Notes: a model not told the origin generated them from the sequence alone. 64,000 nucleotides of DNA from Rhodocyclus tenuis (GCF_014197755.1 NZ_JACIGE010000007.1:62001-126000); one strand, 5' to 3'. Shown: positions 43,797 through 54,899, counted from the first letter of the stretch. A program made the numbers and translations.

Positions 43797-43867
43797 AGCA
43801 AGACCAGGGCGCGGTGACGGGAATCCGTCGCCACGCCGCTGCTGGCAGTTCACTCCGGATAAAAGCG

Positions 43868-44350
43868 ATGCCTCCCCTGTCCCGCCTGCTCGCCCTGATT
43901 TTTCCCCTCGCGCTGGCCGCTGTCACGCCGGCAACACAAGCCTTCGAGGGAGCGGTGGACGTCGTCGCCCCCTACGTTCGCCTGGTCGCGCCACCGGCCA
44001 CGACGACCAGCGCTTACATGATCCTGCACAACACCTCGGCCGAAATGCGGCGGCTGGTACGCGCCGAAAGTCCACTGGCGAAGGCGGTCGAACTGCACAC
44101 GCAGGGCAGCGACAAGAGCGTGATGAAGATGCGGCCGATCAGGGAAATCGTCATCCCGGCACGGGGTGAAGTGGCGCTCAAGCCGGGCGGCCATCACCTG
44201 ATGCTGATCGATCTCGAGGGACCTTTGAGGGAAGGCGATGCCGTGCCACTGATACTCCGCTTCGACGACGGCAGCGAACTGCGCCTGGCGGCGCCGCTAC
44301 GCGCCGGCGTAACGAGTGCGGCAGCCACAGGCGACGCAACGCCACGCTGA
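43868..44350 (+). CDS. second PCu(A)C-type copper chaperone
   Basis: A 160-residue paralogue of the preceding gene product, with signal peptide (LLALIFPLALAAVTPATQA) and a PCu(A)C domain: VVAPYVRLVAPP, AYMILHNTSAEMRRLVRAESPLA, VELHTQGSDKSVMKMRPI and GGHHLMLIDLEGPL. The copper-ligand methionines and histidines are conserved, but the His/Met-rich ends of the first copy are missing. The similar spacing of motifs suggests gene duplication. It ends the copper block and converges on the prenyltransferase gene 17 bases later. Confidence 0.88.
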   Translation: MPPLSRLLALIFPLALAAVTPATQAFEGAVDVVAPYVRLVAPPATTTSAYMILHNTSAEMRRLVRAESPLAKAVELHTQGSDKSVMKMRPIREIVIPARGEVALKPGGHHLMLIDLEGPLREGDAVPLILRFDDGSELRLAAPLRAGVTSAAATGDATPR

Positions 44351-44367
44351 GCGACGCAGCGCATCGT

Positions 44368-45219
44368 TCAGACAGCGAGCGCGGCAGCGAGCAGAAAGCA
44401 GAAGACGAGCTGCAGCTGCGCCGTACGCGCCAGCAGCTCGTTGAATGCCGGTCCGCTCGTTTCGCGCCGGAAACGGGCGACCTGCAGCAGCACCGGCGGC
44501 AGGACCAGCAGTGGCAGCGCCAGCGACCAGCCACGCTCGAGCAGCACGGCAAGCAGCGGCAGGAGCGCGAAGGGAACGAGCATTTCCAGCGCGTAAACCA
44601 CGCCGGCGCCACGCCGACCGACGGCGACAGCGAGCGTGTGTTTGCCGACGCGCGCGTCGGTGTCGACGTCGCGCGTGTTATTGACGGTGATCACGCCAGC
44701 GGCAAGCAGCCCGACCATCGAGGCGGCGACGAATACCGCGGCATCGAAGCTGTAAGTCTGCAGGTAATAGCTGCCGCCGACGGCGACGACGCCGAAGAAT
44801 ATCCACACGAACAACTCGCCGAAGGGCGAATAGGCAATCGGCCGCGGACCGCCGGTATAGGCCCAGCCGGCGAACAGCGAAGCAAGACCGATGACGACGA
44901 TTGGCCAGCCGCTGTGCCAGACGAGATAGACGCCGAAGTTGAACGCCAGCGCGAAAGCAAGCCAGGCGCCACGGCGCACGGCCACGGGCGACAGCCAGCC
45001 CATGGCGGTGGCGCGCGGCGGACCGATACGCTCGGGCGTATCGGCGCCGCGCTCGAAATCGGCGACATCGTTGTGCAGATTGGTGCCGATCTGGATCAGC
45101 ATCGCCGCCAGCAGCGCGATCAGCGCCGGCAGCAGCAGCAGGCTCTGCGTCTGCGACCAGGCGACGGCACTGCCGACGATGACCGGCGCCGCCGACACCG
45201 TCAGCGTCTTCGGCCGCAT
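44368..45219 (-). CDS. MenA-like UbiA-family prenyltransferase
   Basis: A membrane prenyltransferase of at least 283 residues with eight to nine helices. It resembles 1,4-dihydroxy-2-naphthoate polyprenyltransferase (MenA): RPKTLTVSAAPVIVGSAVAW at the start, the first Asp-rich motif in NLHNDVADFERGADTPERIGPPRA, GWAYTGGPRPIAYSPFGE, and the second motif NNTRDVDTDARVGKHTLAV. MenA attaches the isoprenoid tail in menaquinone synthesis; no other men gene is present here, so the substrate is not proven. The start is doubtful: ATG 45219 is used, but family members usually have a tryptophan-containing helix start just upstream (here ACWWLA), so translation may begin at an in-frame TTG around 45333. 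Confidence 0.75.
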   Translation of the reverse strand: MRPKTLTVSAAPVIVGSAVAWSQTQSLLLLPALIALLAAMLIQIGTNLHNDVADFERGADTPERIGPPRATAMGWLSPVAVRRGAWLAFALAFNFGVYLVWHSGWPIVVIGLASLFAGWAYTGGPRPIAYSPFGELFVWIFFGVVAVGGSYYLQTYSFDAAVFVAASMVGLLAAGVITVNNTRDVDTDARVGKHTLAVAVGRRGAGVVYALEMLVPFALLPLLAVLLERGWSLALPLLVLPPVLLQVARFRRETSGPAFNELLARTAQLQLVFCFLLAAALAV

Positions 45220-45414
45220 CGCCAGCCACCAGCACGCGGCTACGGAAGGACGGATAGCGTCCGACCGGAAGCGGGAGGCAGTGGCGGCGTCCGGCAAGCG
45301 GCGGGTAGCGGGTGGCGTGATAGAATTCAAGTCTTTTCGAGACGCAGCCACGTTCCTTGCCGACGCTCCGAGTGTGGTTCGGAGGCAATCAAAGCGATGT
45401 GCCGTCCGGAAAGG

Positions 45415-45499
45415 TGGTGCCCCGAGCCAGAGTCGAACTGGCACGCCTTGCGGCGGCGGATTTTGAATCCGCTGCGTCTACCGATTCCGCCATCGGGGC
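45415..45499 (-). tRNA. tRNA-Leu (anticodon CAA)
   Basis: The 85-base gene folds as a class II tRNA. A 7-base acceptor stem pairs GCCCCGA (45499-45493) with TCGGGGC, and encoded CCA lies at 45417-45415. The anticodon stem GCGGA / TCCGC closes a TTCAAAA loop with anticodon CAA, reading UUG. A long variable arm (GCCGCAAGGC) marks it as leucine, and the T loop is TTCGACT. The promoter is upstream at 45531-45559. Confidence 0.97.
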
Positions 45500-45530
45500 C
45501 ACGGCACACTGGGAGCGCGCCGGGAAGCGG

Positions 45531-45559
45531 ATTATCCTTGATTCGCCGGCCAGCGACAA
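45531..45559 (-). promoter_or_regulatory. promoter of tRNA-Leu
   Basis: On the minus strand TTGTCG (45559-45554) and GATAAT (45536-45531) are exactly 17 bases apart, each a 4-5 of 6 match to the sigma-70 consensus. Transcription would begin near 45524, about 25 bases before the mature tRNA 5' end. Confidence 0.65.
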
Positions 45560-45732
45560 GCGAACGATCCGGAGCGGAAAGTGGAACGGAAAGCGCCGGC
45601 AAAATGCCGCCAGCGCGGTCGCTCCGATCGGCAGCGTGAACGAATTCGCCCCGCCCCCTGCAACCTGCAACGCAATGCCGCGGCCTCGCCGTAGAGCGCA
45701 AGCCGGATCTCCCCTCAACGCCCATCCACTCA

Positions 45733-48046
<2,314 letters not shown>

Positions 48047-48118
48047 GCAGGCGGTCCGCAGTCAGCCCGCTCTGCCAGCCCGGTATACCAACCGCGTCTG
48101 CCCGCTATCAAGCAGGCT

Positions 48119-49396
48119 TCATTGAATCGTTGAATCGACGCCGAGGCTGTTGGCCCAGGCCAGCGCCTGCGCCAGCGCCAGATTGACGTCGCGCGGGCGT
48201 AAGCCCGGCAGGCGGCGCAAGGCCGTCTCGACCGCCGCGACTTCGCCGCCCTCGATCGCCTCGGTCAGTTCGAGCATCGTGCCGAGCGCGCCATCGCCAG
48301 CGGACAAGGCTTGCGCGACGGCCAAGGGCACCGGCAGCTGTTCGAGAATCTCGGTCATCGCCACGCTAAGCAGCGTCGGCATCAGCGACATGATGCCGAC
48401 AAGGAAGGCCTGATCGGCCAGCTCACGTTTTCCCGGCGACGATTTCTCGGCGAGCAGTTCCATCAGCCGGCCGCGCGTCGCCGCCAGCTGCATCAGCGGA
48501 CTGACGGCGTGCTCACCACCTTTCGGATTGGTGTAGAGCAGGAGCTGCAGCCAGCGTTGCAGTTGCCGCCGGCCGAGCACGGCGATGGCGTGGCGCAGCG
48601 AGGCAATGCGTACGCTCATGCCGCTGCCGACCGAATTGGTCAGGCGCAGCAGATTCACCGTCAGCCCTGGCTCAAGCTTGAACGCTCGCTCGATCTCGCT
48701 GGTGTCGGCGTCTTCCATGAGCAGCGCGAGCAGGCGCAGCAGCGTCACGTGCGAAGGGCTCAGGCGCTTGCCGGCGATGATCGTTGGCTTGGCAAAGAAA
48801 TAGCCCTGAAAGAGCTCGAAGCCAAGACTGCGGCAGAACTCCATCTGCTGCGCGGTCTCGACCTTTTCGGCGAGCAGTTTCTTGCCCAGCGGCTTCAGTT
48901 GTAGCACCAGCGCACGCAACTCTGCCGGCGACAACTGCATCACATCGACCTTGATGATCTCGGCGAGCTCGAGCAGCGGACGATAGCTCGCGTCGGCGCG
49001 GATCACGTCGTCGACGGCGAGCGTGAAGCCGAGCGCGCGCAGATGCTGGCAACGCGCGAGAACGGCTTCGCTCGGTTCGACCGTCTCCAGAATTTCCAGG
49101 ACGACCGCCTGCTGCGGCAGCATCTCGATCACATCACTGAAAAGAAAGTCGTGGTCGACGTTGATGTAACCGCGATACGGGCCGAGCGCATCGCCGACGC
49201 CAAATTCGGTGAAGGCGTTGGCAATCACCGTTGCCGTCGCCTGCGTTGCGTCGGCAACCTCGGCGCCGCCGGCCAAACCACCACTCCGAAACAGCAGTTC
49301 GTAAGCGCTCAGCTGCTGGTCGCGACCGAGAATCGGTTGCCGGCCGAGAAAAAGCTCGGTGTTGTCGGCATCCGGTGGGTTGGCAGCTTCACTCAT
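48119..49396 (-). CDS. EAL-HDOD (YuxH-type) signalling protein
   Basis: A 425-residue cytoplasmic protein with a degenerate EAL domain (about residues 10-210) and an HDOD domain (about 215-410). In the EAL part the start is FLGRQPILGRDQQLSAYELLFR and the end LLAEKVETAQQ and GYFFAKP. Key catalytic positions are changed: EAL reads ELL, and the DDFGTGYS loop reads DDVIRADAS, so phosphodiesterase activity is unlikely. This combination is the YuxH family, which acts in signalling by protein contacts (for example on type IV pilus or flagellar systems in other bacteria). GAAAGGT precedes the ATG. It lies 51 bases downstream of the phosphomannomutase gene in the same direction. Confidence 0.9.
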   Translation of the reverse strand: MSEAANPPDADNTELFLGRQPILGRDQQLSAYELLFRSGGLAGGAEVADATQATATVIANAFTEFGVGDALGPYRGYINVDHDFLFSDVIEMLPQQAVVLEILETVEPSEAVLARCQHLRALGFTLAVDDVIRADASYRPLLELAEIIKVDVMQLSPAELRALVLQLKPLGKKLLAEKVETAQQMEFCRSLGFELFQGYFFAKPTIIAGKRLSPSHVTLLRLLALLMEDADTSEIERAFKLEPGLTVNLLRLTNSVGSGMSVRIASLRHAIAVLGRRQLQRWLQLLLYTNPKGGEHAVSPLMQLAATRGRLMELLAEKSSPGKRELADQAFLVGIMSLMPTLLSVAMTEILEQLPVPLAVAQALSAGDGALGTMLELTEAIEGGEVAAVETALRRLPGLRPRDVNLALAQALAWANSLGVDSTIQ

Positions 49397-49447
49397 GGCA
49401 GACCTTTCAGGGAAAGGGATCAGCGGAATCGCCGGCAGCGCTTTCGT

Positions 49448-50848
49448 TCAGAACGGCAAATCAAGCTGCGGCCGGAGCGCGCGCAGCACACGACCAAAAT
49501 CTCTCTGGATGCGCGCCAGCGCCTCGCCATTATCGGCCTCGAAGCGCAGCACGAGCACCGGCGTCGTATTCGACGGCCGCGCCAGCCCGAAGCCGTCGGC
49601 GTACTCGACGCGCAGGCCGTCGATGCTGATGATCTCGAGCGCGCCATCGAAGCGCGCGCTGCGCTTGAGTTCGTCAACCAAGGTGAAGGGTTCGCCCTCG
49701 GCCATCGCGATGTTGATCTCGGGCGTCGACGCCGAATCGGGCAAAGCCTTGAGCGGCGCGCTGGCGTCGGCGGCGCGCGACAGGATCTCAAGCAGGCGAG
49801 CGCCGGCGTAGAGGCCGTCGTCGAAGCCGTACCAGCGCTCCTGGAAGAAGACATGGCCGCTCATCTCACCAGCGAGCGGCGCGCCGGTTGCGCGCAGCTT
49901 GGCCTTGAGCAGCGCGTGCCCGGTATTCCACATCAGCGGTTCGCCACCATGTTCGCGGATCCATGGCGCCAGCCGGCGCGTGCACTTCACGTCGTAGATG
50001 ATCTGCGCGCCGGGGCAGCGCGCGAGCACGTCGGCGGCGAAGAGCATCAGCTGACGATCGGGATAGATGATCTCGCCGTCGCGAGTGACGACGCCAAGGC
50101 GGTCACCGTCGCCGTCGAAGGCCAGCCCGACCTCGGCATCGCCGGCAGCCAGCGCGGCGATCAGGTCCTGCAGGTTCTCGGGTTTCGACGGATCGGGGTG
50201 GTGATTCGGAAAATGGCCGTCGACCTCGCAGAATAACGGCGTCACCGCACAGCCGAGGCGGCGGAACAGTTCCGGCGCCAGCGCGCCGGCGACACCGTTG
50301 CCGCAGTCGATCGCCACTTTCAGCGGCCGCGCCAGCTTCACGTCACCGACGATGCGCTCGAGGTAGGCGGCGCTGACGTCGGCGTGGCGCAGACGGCCGT
50401 GGCCGCTCAAAAGCGGCCCGGCGTCGGCGCACCGGCGCAGATCCTGGATCGCCTCGCCGTAGAGCGTTTCGCCGCCAACGACCAGCTTCAGGCCGTTGTA
50501 GTCGGGCGGATTATGGCTGCCGGTGACCGAGACGCAGCTGTGGCAGCCAAGTTCATACGCGGCGAAGTAGGTCACCGGCGTCGGCACGCAACCGATGTCG
50601 ACGACGTCGACGCCGGCGGCACAGATTCCCTCGGCGAGCGCGCCGGCGAGTTCGGGGCCGGACAGGCGGCCGTCGCGGCCGACAGCGATCGTCGTCTGCC
50701 CGCGCTCGCGCGCCAGCGAGCCAAGCGCCTGGCCGATGCGCCGCACGATGTCGGCGGTGAGCGTCCGGCCGACGATGCCGCGGATGTCGTAGGCCTTGAA
50801 TATCTCGGGCGGCAATTGCGCCGGTGAGGGAGTCTGCGCGTGCGTCAT
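49448..50848 (-). CDS. phosphomannomutase/phosphoglucomutase
   Basis: A 466-residue alpha-D-phosphohexomutase of the AlgC/ManB type, which interconverts mannose- or glucose-6-phosphate and the 1-phosphates for LPS and exopolysaccharide precursors. The four family elements are the phosphoserine loop VSVTGSHNPPDYNGLK, the metal loop AFDGDGDRLGV, the sugar-recognition loop GEMSGHVFF and the phosphate-binding loop ARPSNTTPVL. Start: IFKAYDIRGIVG. Its ATG overlaps the stop of the upstream yheT-like gene (ATGA). It is near the end of the ilvE-waaF operon. Confidence 0.93.
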   Translation of the reverse strand: MTHAQTPSPAQLPPEIFKAYDIRGIVGRTLTADIVRRIGQALGSLARERGQTTIAVGRDGRLSGPELAGALAEGICAAGVDVVDIGCVPTPVTYFAAYELGCHSCVSVTGSHNPPDYNGLKLVVGGETLYGEAIQDLRRCADAGPLLSGHGRLRHADVSAAYLERIVGDVKLARPLKVAIDCGNGVAGALAPELFRRLGCAVTPLFCEVDGHFPNHHPDPSKPENLQDLIAALAAGDAEVGLAFDGDGDRLGVVTRDGEIIYPDRQLMLFAADVLARCPGAQIIYDVKCTRRLAPWIREHGGEPLMWNTGHALLKAKLRATGAPLAGEMSGHVFFQERWYGFDDGLYAGARLLEILSRAADASAPLKALPDSASTPEINIAMAEGEPFTLVDELKRSARFDGALEIISIDGLRVEYADGFGLARPSNTTPVLVLRFEADNGEALARIQRDFGRVLRALRPQLDLPF

Positions 50849-51945
50849 TGACCGGTTCCAGCAGAGAAGAAATGCAGGATGCGTCGCGGCAGCCAGTCGA
50901 GCCGGCCCGGCAGGCCGCCGCTGACGAAACCGACATGCCCGCCCTCGCGCGGGAAATCGAGGCGCAGCGAGGACGCCACCGCGGCCGGCACGGGCAGGAC
51001 GCCAGGCGGCATGAAGGGATCGTTCTGCGCGTTGATGAGCAAGGCCGGCAAGCGGATCGCCGGCAGCCACGGCTTGGCCGAGGCGCGCCGCCAGTAGTCC
51101 TCGACACCAGTGAAACCATGTAGCGGCGCGGTGAACAAATCGTCGAACTCGTACAGCGTTGTTGCCGCGGCCAGCCGGCGGGCGTCGACCAGGCCGGGGA
51201 AACGGCGCAACTTCTCGGCGGCGTTGGCTTTCATCGTATTCAGGAAATGCCGCGTATAGACACGGTTGAAACCGCGCCCGAGATGATGGCCGCAAGCGGC
51301 GAGATCAAGCGGTGCGCTGACGGCAACGAGCGCGGCAATGCGTTGCGCGGCGACGTCGCCGCGCTCACCCGCCCACTTGAGCAAGGCATTGCCGCCGAGC
51401 GAGACACCGACGGCGAACAGGCGCCGTCCCGGAAAGCGCTCGCCGACGCGCGCCAGAATCCAGTCGATCTCGTCGGCGTCGCCCGAGTGGTAGGCGCGTG
51501 GCAGGCGGTTCGGCTCGCCCGAACAACCGCGGAAATGCGGCACGACGCCGCCCCAGCCGATACTCTTCAGCGCGCCGAGCAGAGCCGTTGCGTACGGGCT
51601 GTCGGCGCTGCCTTCGAGACCGTGGAAGAGAACGAGCAAGGGTGGCAGCGCAGATGCGGCCGGCGTGCCAAAGCAAGTCTGCAAGGTCTGGCTGTCGGCG
51701 GACTGCTGCGGCAAAACGGCGTCGCCGGCTGCGTCGCACCAGTCGAGGTCAATGAAATCGCCATCAGGCGTATCCCAGCGCTCGCGCCGGCGCGCTGGCG
51801 ACGGCGGCGCGATGAGCAGCGGGTAGATGGTCTGCGCATGTGCGCCGGGCAACCAGCTCGGCGCCCGGTACGGCGGAGGCGGATCACGAAATAGCGGCGG
51901 CAAATCGCCGCCCGGGCCCGACAGAACGCCAGCGCGCTGCGTCAA
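50845..51945 (-). CDS. YheT-type alpha/beta hydrolase
   Basis: A 366-residue alpha/beta hydrolase of the YheT/AB-hydrolase-4 family. Features: YRAPSWLPGAHAQTIYPLL, LLVLFHGLEGSADSPYATALL (oxyanion region), HFRGCSGEPNRLPRAYHSGD, the nucleophile elbow GVSLGGNALLKWAG with the serine, INAQNDPFMPPGVLP with the acid and REGGHVGFVSGG with the histidine. Physiological substrates of this family are not established; esterase activity is likely. The start is TTG 51945, overlapping the stop of the NTF2-like gene in a TTGA, with no in-frame ATG nearby. Confidence 0.87.
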   Translation of the reverse strand: MTQRAGVLSGPGGDLPPLFRDPPPPYRAPSWLPGAHAQTIYPLLIAPPSPARRRERWDTPDGDFIDLDWCDAAGDAVLPQQSADSQTLQTCFGTPAASALPPLLVLFHGLEGSADSPYATALLGALKSIGWGGVVPHFRGCSGEPNRLPRAYHSGDADEIDWILARVGERFPGRRLFAVGVSLGGNALLKWAGERGDVAAQRIAALVAVSAPLDLAACGHHLGRGFNRVYTRHFLNTMKANAAEKLRRFPGLVDARRLAAATTLYEFDDLFTAPLHGFTGVEDYWRRASAKPWLPAIRLPALLINAQNDPFMPPGVLPVPAAVASSLRLDFPREGGHVGFVSGGLPGRLDWLPRRILHFFSAGTGQ

Positions 51946-52403
51946 TGCAGGACCCGCGGTACGCCGCCGTCGTCGATCTCGTTGCCGTCGTCGCTTTCGG
52001 GCAGTTCGGCGGCGGCCGAGGCGTGATGCGCAAGCAGCCGCCAGCCGTTGGCGCCGCGCTGGAAGACGTTGGTCGCCAGCACGCGGCTTTTCGGGCTCGG
52101 ATCGTTGCCCGAGTAGAAGGTCTCGACGACGTGGTGCACCGCCAGCAGCAGACTATTCCAGCAGACGGACTGCGAGATGCGCACGCTGATGCGCGGGTTG
52201 GCGGCGAACAGCGCGCGCCAGCGTTCGCTGATCGCGCTCGCGCCGACCAGCCGTCGGCCGTCGGGCAGCACGCAGACGATTTCCTCGTCGTCGGCCCACA
52301 GGGCCATCAGACCTTCGAGGTCACTGCGCGCGATCGCCTCGTAGAAAGCGGTCTCGACGTCCTCGGGACGTGCCAGCGCCGGGCTTGCGCTGAGCGGACT
52401 CAT
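51942..52403 (-). CDS. NTF2/SnoaL-like protein
   Basis: A 153-residue protein with the cone-shaped NTF2/SnoaL fold pattern: VETAFYEAIARSDLEGLMALWADDEEIVCVLPDGRRLVG, AISERWRALFAANPRISVRI, and a strand pair VHHVVETFYS ... SRVLATNVFQRGANGWRLLAHHAS. Such proteins are small ligand-binding or enzymatic scaffolds; the terminal WRLLAHHAS is typical of the subgroup used as ketosteroid-isomerase-like or DUF4440 proteins. Specific role unknown. Its ATG overlaps the waaF stop (ATGA), and it overlaps the downstream yheT-like gene, so it belongs to the same operon. Confidence 0.82.
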   Translation of the reverse strand: MSPLSASPALARPEDVETAFYEAIARSDLEGLMALWADDEEIVCVLPDGRRLVGASAISERWRALFAANPRISVRISQSVCWNSLLLAVHHVVETFYSGNDPSPKSRVLATNVFQRGANGWRLLAHHASAAAELPESDDGNEIDDGGVPRVLH

Positions 52404-53575
52404 GCCGGCCGGCCTGGTGGCGTCGCCATCGCGGCGGCGACGGAGGCGGAGTCGACAGCGGCATCCGGGCTTGCGTCGGCAGCAGCGAGACACGCCGCCA
52501 GCACACGCCCAACGTCGAGGCGATTGAGACAATCGAGGTGGCCGAGCGGACATTCGCGCTTGAAGCACGGGCTGCATTCGAGGCCAAGGCTGAGCACCGT
52601 CGCCCGTGGCGAAAGCGGCGGCGTGAACCCCGGCGACGATGAACCGTAAAGCGCCACCAGCGGCCGGCCAAGCGCGGCGGCGACGTGCATCAGCCCTGAG
52701 TCGTTGCAGACGACGAGGTCGGCGAGCGCGATCAGGTCGATCGCCTGCGTCAGCGAGGTCAGTCCGCAGAGGTTGCGCAGCAGGTCAGCGCCCGCCGCCT
52801 GGACTGTTTCGCCAGCGGCGGCGATCACCGCCTCGCCGGTGGCGTGGTCCTTGGCCGAGCCGAGCAGCCAGACGGTGTAACCGCGCGCCACGAGTTCACC
52901 GGCCAGTTGTGCAAAATGCGCCGCCGGCCAGCGCTTGGCCGGGCCGTATTCGGCGCCAGGGCAGAAAACCGCGAGGCGTGCCGGGCGATCGAGGCCGCTC
53001 GCCGCCAGCGTCGCCACCTGCTGCGCTGGCGAGGATTCGAGACGCGGCAGCGGCAGCGGGCGCGGCAGCGGCGCGCCGGGCGCTTCGGCCAGTTGCGCGA
53101 AGCGCTCGGCCATCTGCGGCAGCGCCTGTTCGTCGAGCGTGTGCCGGCGATTGAGCAGGACGAGGCGCGATTCGCCGGTGAAGCCGATGCGTTGCGGGAT
53201 GCCGGCAAAGAAAGGCACCAGCGCCGACTTCAGTGAGTTGGGCAGCACATACGCCAGATCGTAGCCGCGGCCGTCGTTGCCGGCAGCAAGCTGGCGGCCG
53301 AGACGGCGGCGCGCACCGAGGTCGAGCTGGCCATGCGCAAAAGGGTTGTCGATGACGCGGCGGATCTGCGGCATGCGCTCGAGCACCGGTGCCGTCCAGC
53401 GCGGCGCCAGGGCGTCGATGACGAGATCGGGATGGCGTTCCTTGAGGCGGACGAACAGTGGTTGCGCCAGCACCGTGTCGCCGATCCACGCCGGCGCGAC
53501 GACCAGCGCGGCACGCTGGCCGCGGCTGCGAGTACCGTCATCGGCGGAAAGAATGGGTTCGACTGCTGCGTTCAC
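52400..53575 (-). CDS. waaF: lipopolysaccharide heptosyltransferase II
   Basis: A 391-residue GT9 glycosyltransferase that adds the second L-glycero-D-manno-heptose to the LPS inner core from ADP-heptose. Signatures: VVAPAWIGDTVLAQPLFVRLKERHP at the N-terminus, YDLAYVLPNSLKSALVPFFAGIPQRIGF, FCPGAEYGPAKRWPAAHFAQLA, and the nucleotide-sugar region DLVVCNDSGLMHVAAALGRPLVALYGSSSPGFTPPL. The end CSPCFKRECPLGHLDCL fits WaaF. The C-terminal about 40 residues are an Ala-rich extension. It is part of the minus-strand operon with the zinc-finger and NTF2-like genes. Confidence 0.94.
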   Translation of the reverse strand: MNAAVEPILSADDGTRSRGQRAALVVAPAWIGDTVLAQPLFVRLKERHPDLVIDALAPRWTAPVLERMPQIRRVIDNPFAHGQLDLGARRRLGRQLAAGNDGRGYDLAYVLPNSLKSALVPFFAGIPQRIGFTGESRLVLLNRRHTLDEQALPQMAERFAQLAEAPGAPLPRPLPLPRLESSPAQQVATLAASGLDRPARLAVFCPGAEYGPAKRWPAAHFAQLAGELVARGYTVWLLGSAKDHATGEAVIAAAGETVQAAGADLLRNLCGLTSLTQAIDLIALADLVVCNDSGLMHVAAALGRPLVALYGSSSPGFTPPLSPRATVLSLGLECSPCFKRECPLGHLDCLNRLDVGRVLAACLAAADASPDAAVDSASVAAAMATPPGRPA

Positions 53576-53603
53576 GTCTGCCTCCCGACGCCGACGCAGC
53601 GCC

Positions 53604-53852
53604 TCAATGATGTTTCGGCGCTTCGCCCGCGAACAGGTAGTGGGCGCTGCAGTAAGGACAGACCACCTCGCCGGTGGTCGTCACGTCGAGATAGACGCGC
53701 GGATGCCGCGCCCACAGGGGCGCATCGGGACGCGGACAGAACAGCGGCAGATCGCCGGCGCCGAGATGCACGACGCGCTCGGAATCGACCGCCGAGCGGA
53801 CCGCCGCCGGCGTCGCTGCCGACGGATTGTCAGGGGTGTCCCGGCGGCTCAT
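53604..53852 (-). CDS. zf-CHCC zinc-finger protein
   Basis: An 82-residue protein with the CHCC zinc-finger pattern known from the NDUFS6 subunit of complex I and many proteobacterial small proteins. The candidate ligands are C39 in LFCPRPD, H49 in RHPRVYLDV and the CPYC pair in GEVVCPYCSAHYLF. In betaproteobacteria this gene regularly lies beside ilvE and waaF, as here. Role unknown; a metal-binding or protein-contact function is likely. Confidence 0.85.
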   Translation of the reverse strand: MSRRDTPDNPSAATPAAVRSAVDSERVVHLGAGDLPLFCPRPDAPLWARHPRVYLDVTTTGEVVCPYCSAHYLFAGEAPKHH

Positions 53853-53872
53853 CGCGGCGTCTCCCGGCGGTC

Positions 53873-54793
53873 TCAGACGTAGGCCAGCCAGCCTTCGTGC
53901 GCCGGCACGCGGCCATTGACGCAGTCGAAGAACAGCGTTTGCAGGCGCTCGGTGATCGGGCCGCGACAGCCGGCGCCGATCTGGCGGTTATCGACTTCGC
54001 GGATCGGCGTCACTTCGGCGGCGGTGCCGGTGAAGAACACTTCGTCGGCGCAGTAGACCTCGTCGCGCGTGATGCGCTTCTCGATCACCGGGATGCCCAG
54101 CTCGCCGGCGAGTTCGATCACCGACGCACGCGTGATGCCTTCGAGGCAGGAGGTCAGATCCGGCGTGTACAGCTTGCCCGCCTTGACGATGAAGATGTTC
54201 TCGCCGGCGCCCTCGGCAACGTAGCCGTCGACGTCGAGCAGGATCGCTTCGTCGTAACCGTCGGTGGCAACTTCCTGGTGCGCGAGGATCGAGTTGGTGT
54301 AGGTGGCGACCGACTTGGCGCGGCACATGTTCACGTTCACGTGGTGGCGCGTGAACGACGAGGTCTTGACGCGGATACCCTTCTGCATGCCTTCGGCGCC
54401 GAGGTAGGCACCCCACGGCCAGGCGGCGATGGCGACGTGCACCGACAGCGTCGACGCGGCGATGCCCATCGCTTCGGAACCGTAAAAGACGATCGGACGG
54501 ATGTAGCAGGATTCAAGCGCATTGGCGCGAACGACTTCCTTCTGCGCTTCCATCAGCGTTTCGCGGTCGTACGGCATCTTCATCTGGAAGATCTTCGCCG
54601 AGTTGAGCAGGCGATCGGTGTGTTCGCTGAGACGGAAGATCGCAGTGCCCTTTTCGGCCTTGTAGGCGCGGACGCCCTCGAAGCAACCCATGCCGTAATG
54701 CAGGGTATGGGTCAGGACGTGAGTCGTTGCCTCGCGCCAGGGCCGCAGTGCGCCGTCTTGCCAGATGAAACCGTCGCGATCCGCCATCGACAT
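53873..54793 (-). CDS. ilvE: branched-chain amino acid aminotransferase
   Basis: A 306-residue class IV PLP-dependent aminotransferase, which makes the last step of valine, isoleucine and leucine synthesis. Key stretches: DGFIWQDGALRPWREATTHVLTHTLHYGMGCFEGVRAY, SEHTDRLLNSAKIFQM, YIRPIVFYGSEAMGI, the PLP-lysine region RAKSVATYTNSILAHQEVATDGYDEAILLD, EGAGENIFIVKAG, and VEL-like EVFFTGTAAEVTPI. Length is standard. GGAG lies 7 bases before the ATG. It is the first gene of the operon continuing to the zinc-finger protein, waaF and onward. A -10-like TAGAAT occurs on the minus strand at 54836-54831. Confidence 0.96.
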   Translation of the reverse strand: MSMADRDGFIWQDGALRPWREATTHVLTHTLHYGMGCFEGVRAYKAEKGTAIFRLSEHTDRLLNSAKIFQMKMPYDRETLMEAQKEVVRANALESCYIRPIVFYGSEAMGIAASTLSVHVAIAAWPWGAYLGAEGMQKGIRVKTSSFTRHHVNVNMCRAKSVATYTNSILAHQEVATDGYDEAILLDVDGYVAEGAGENIFIVKAGKLYTPDLTSCLEGITRASVIELAGELGIPVIEKRITRDEVYCADEVFFTGTAAEVTPIREVDNRQIGAGCRGPITERLQTLFFDCVNGRVPAHEGWLAYV

Positions 54794-54899
54794 CTTTTTT
54801 CTCCGTTAGCCGCAAAAAATCGAGGCGCAAATTCTAGCCGATTTCGCCCCCCCGTTGGCGGTAAAATGTCCGTTTTCCCTTGCAGACAAGCCATTCAGC

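Noticed and set aside
45415-45499. tRNA-Leu as an integration site for a genomic island
   Set aside because: No integrase gene, no duplicated tRNA 3' end nearby and flanking genes are ordinary housekeeping genes.
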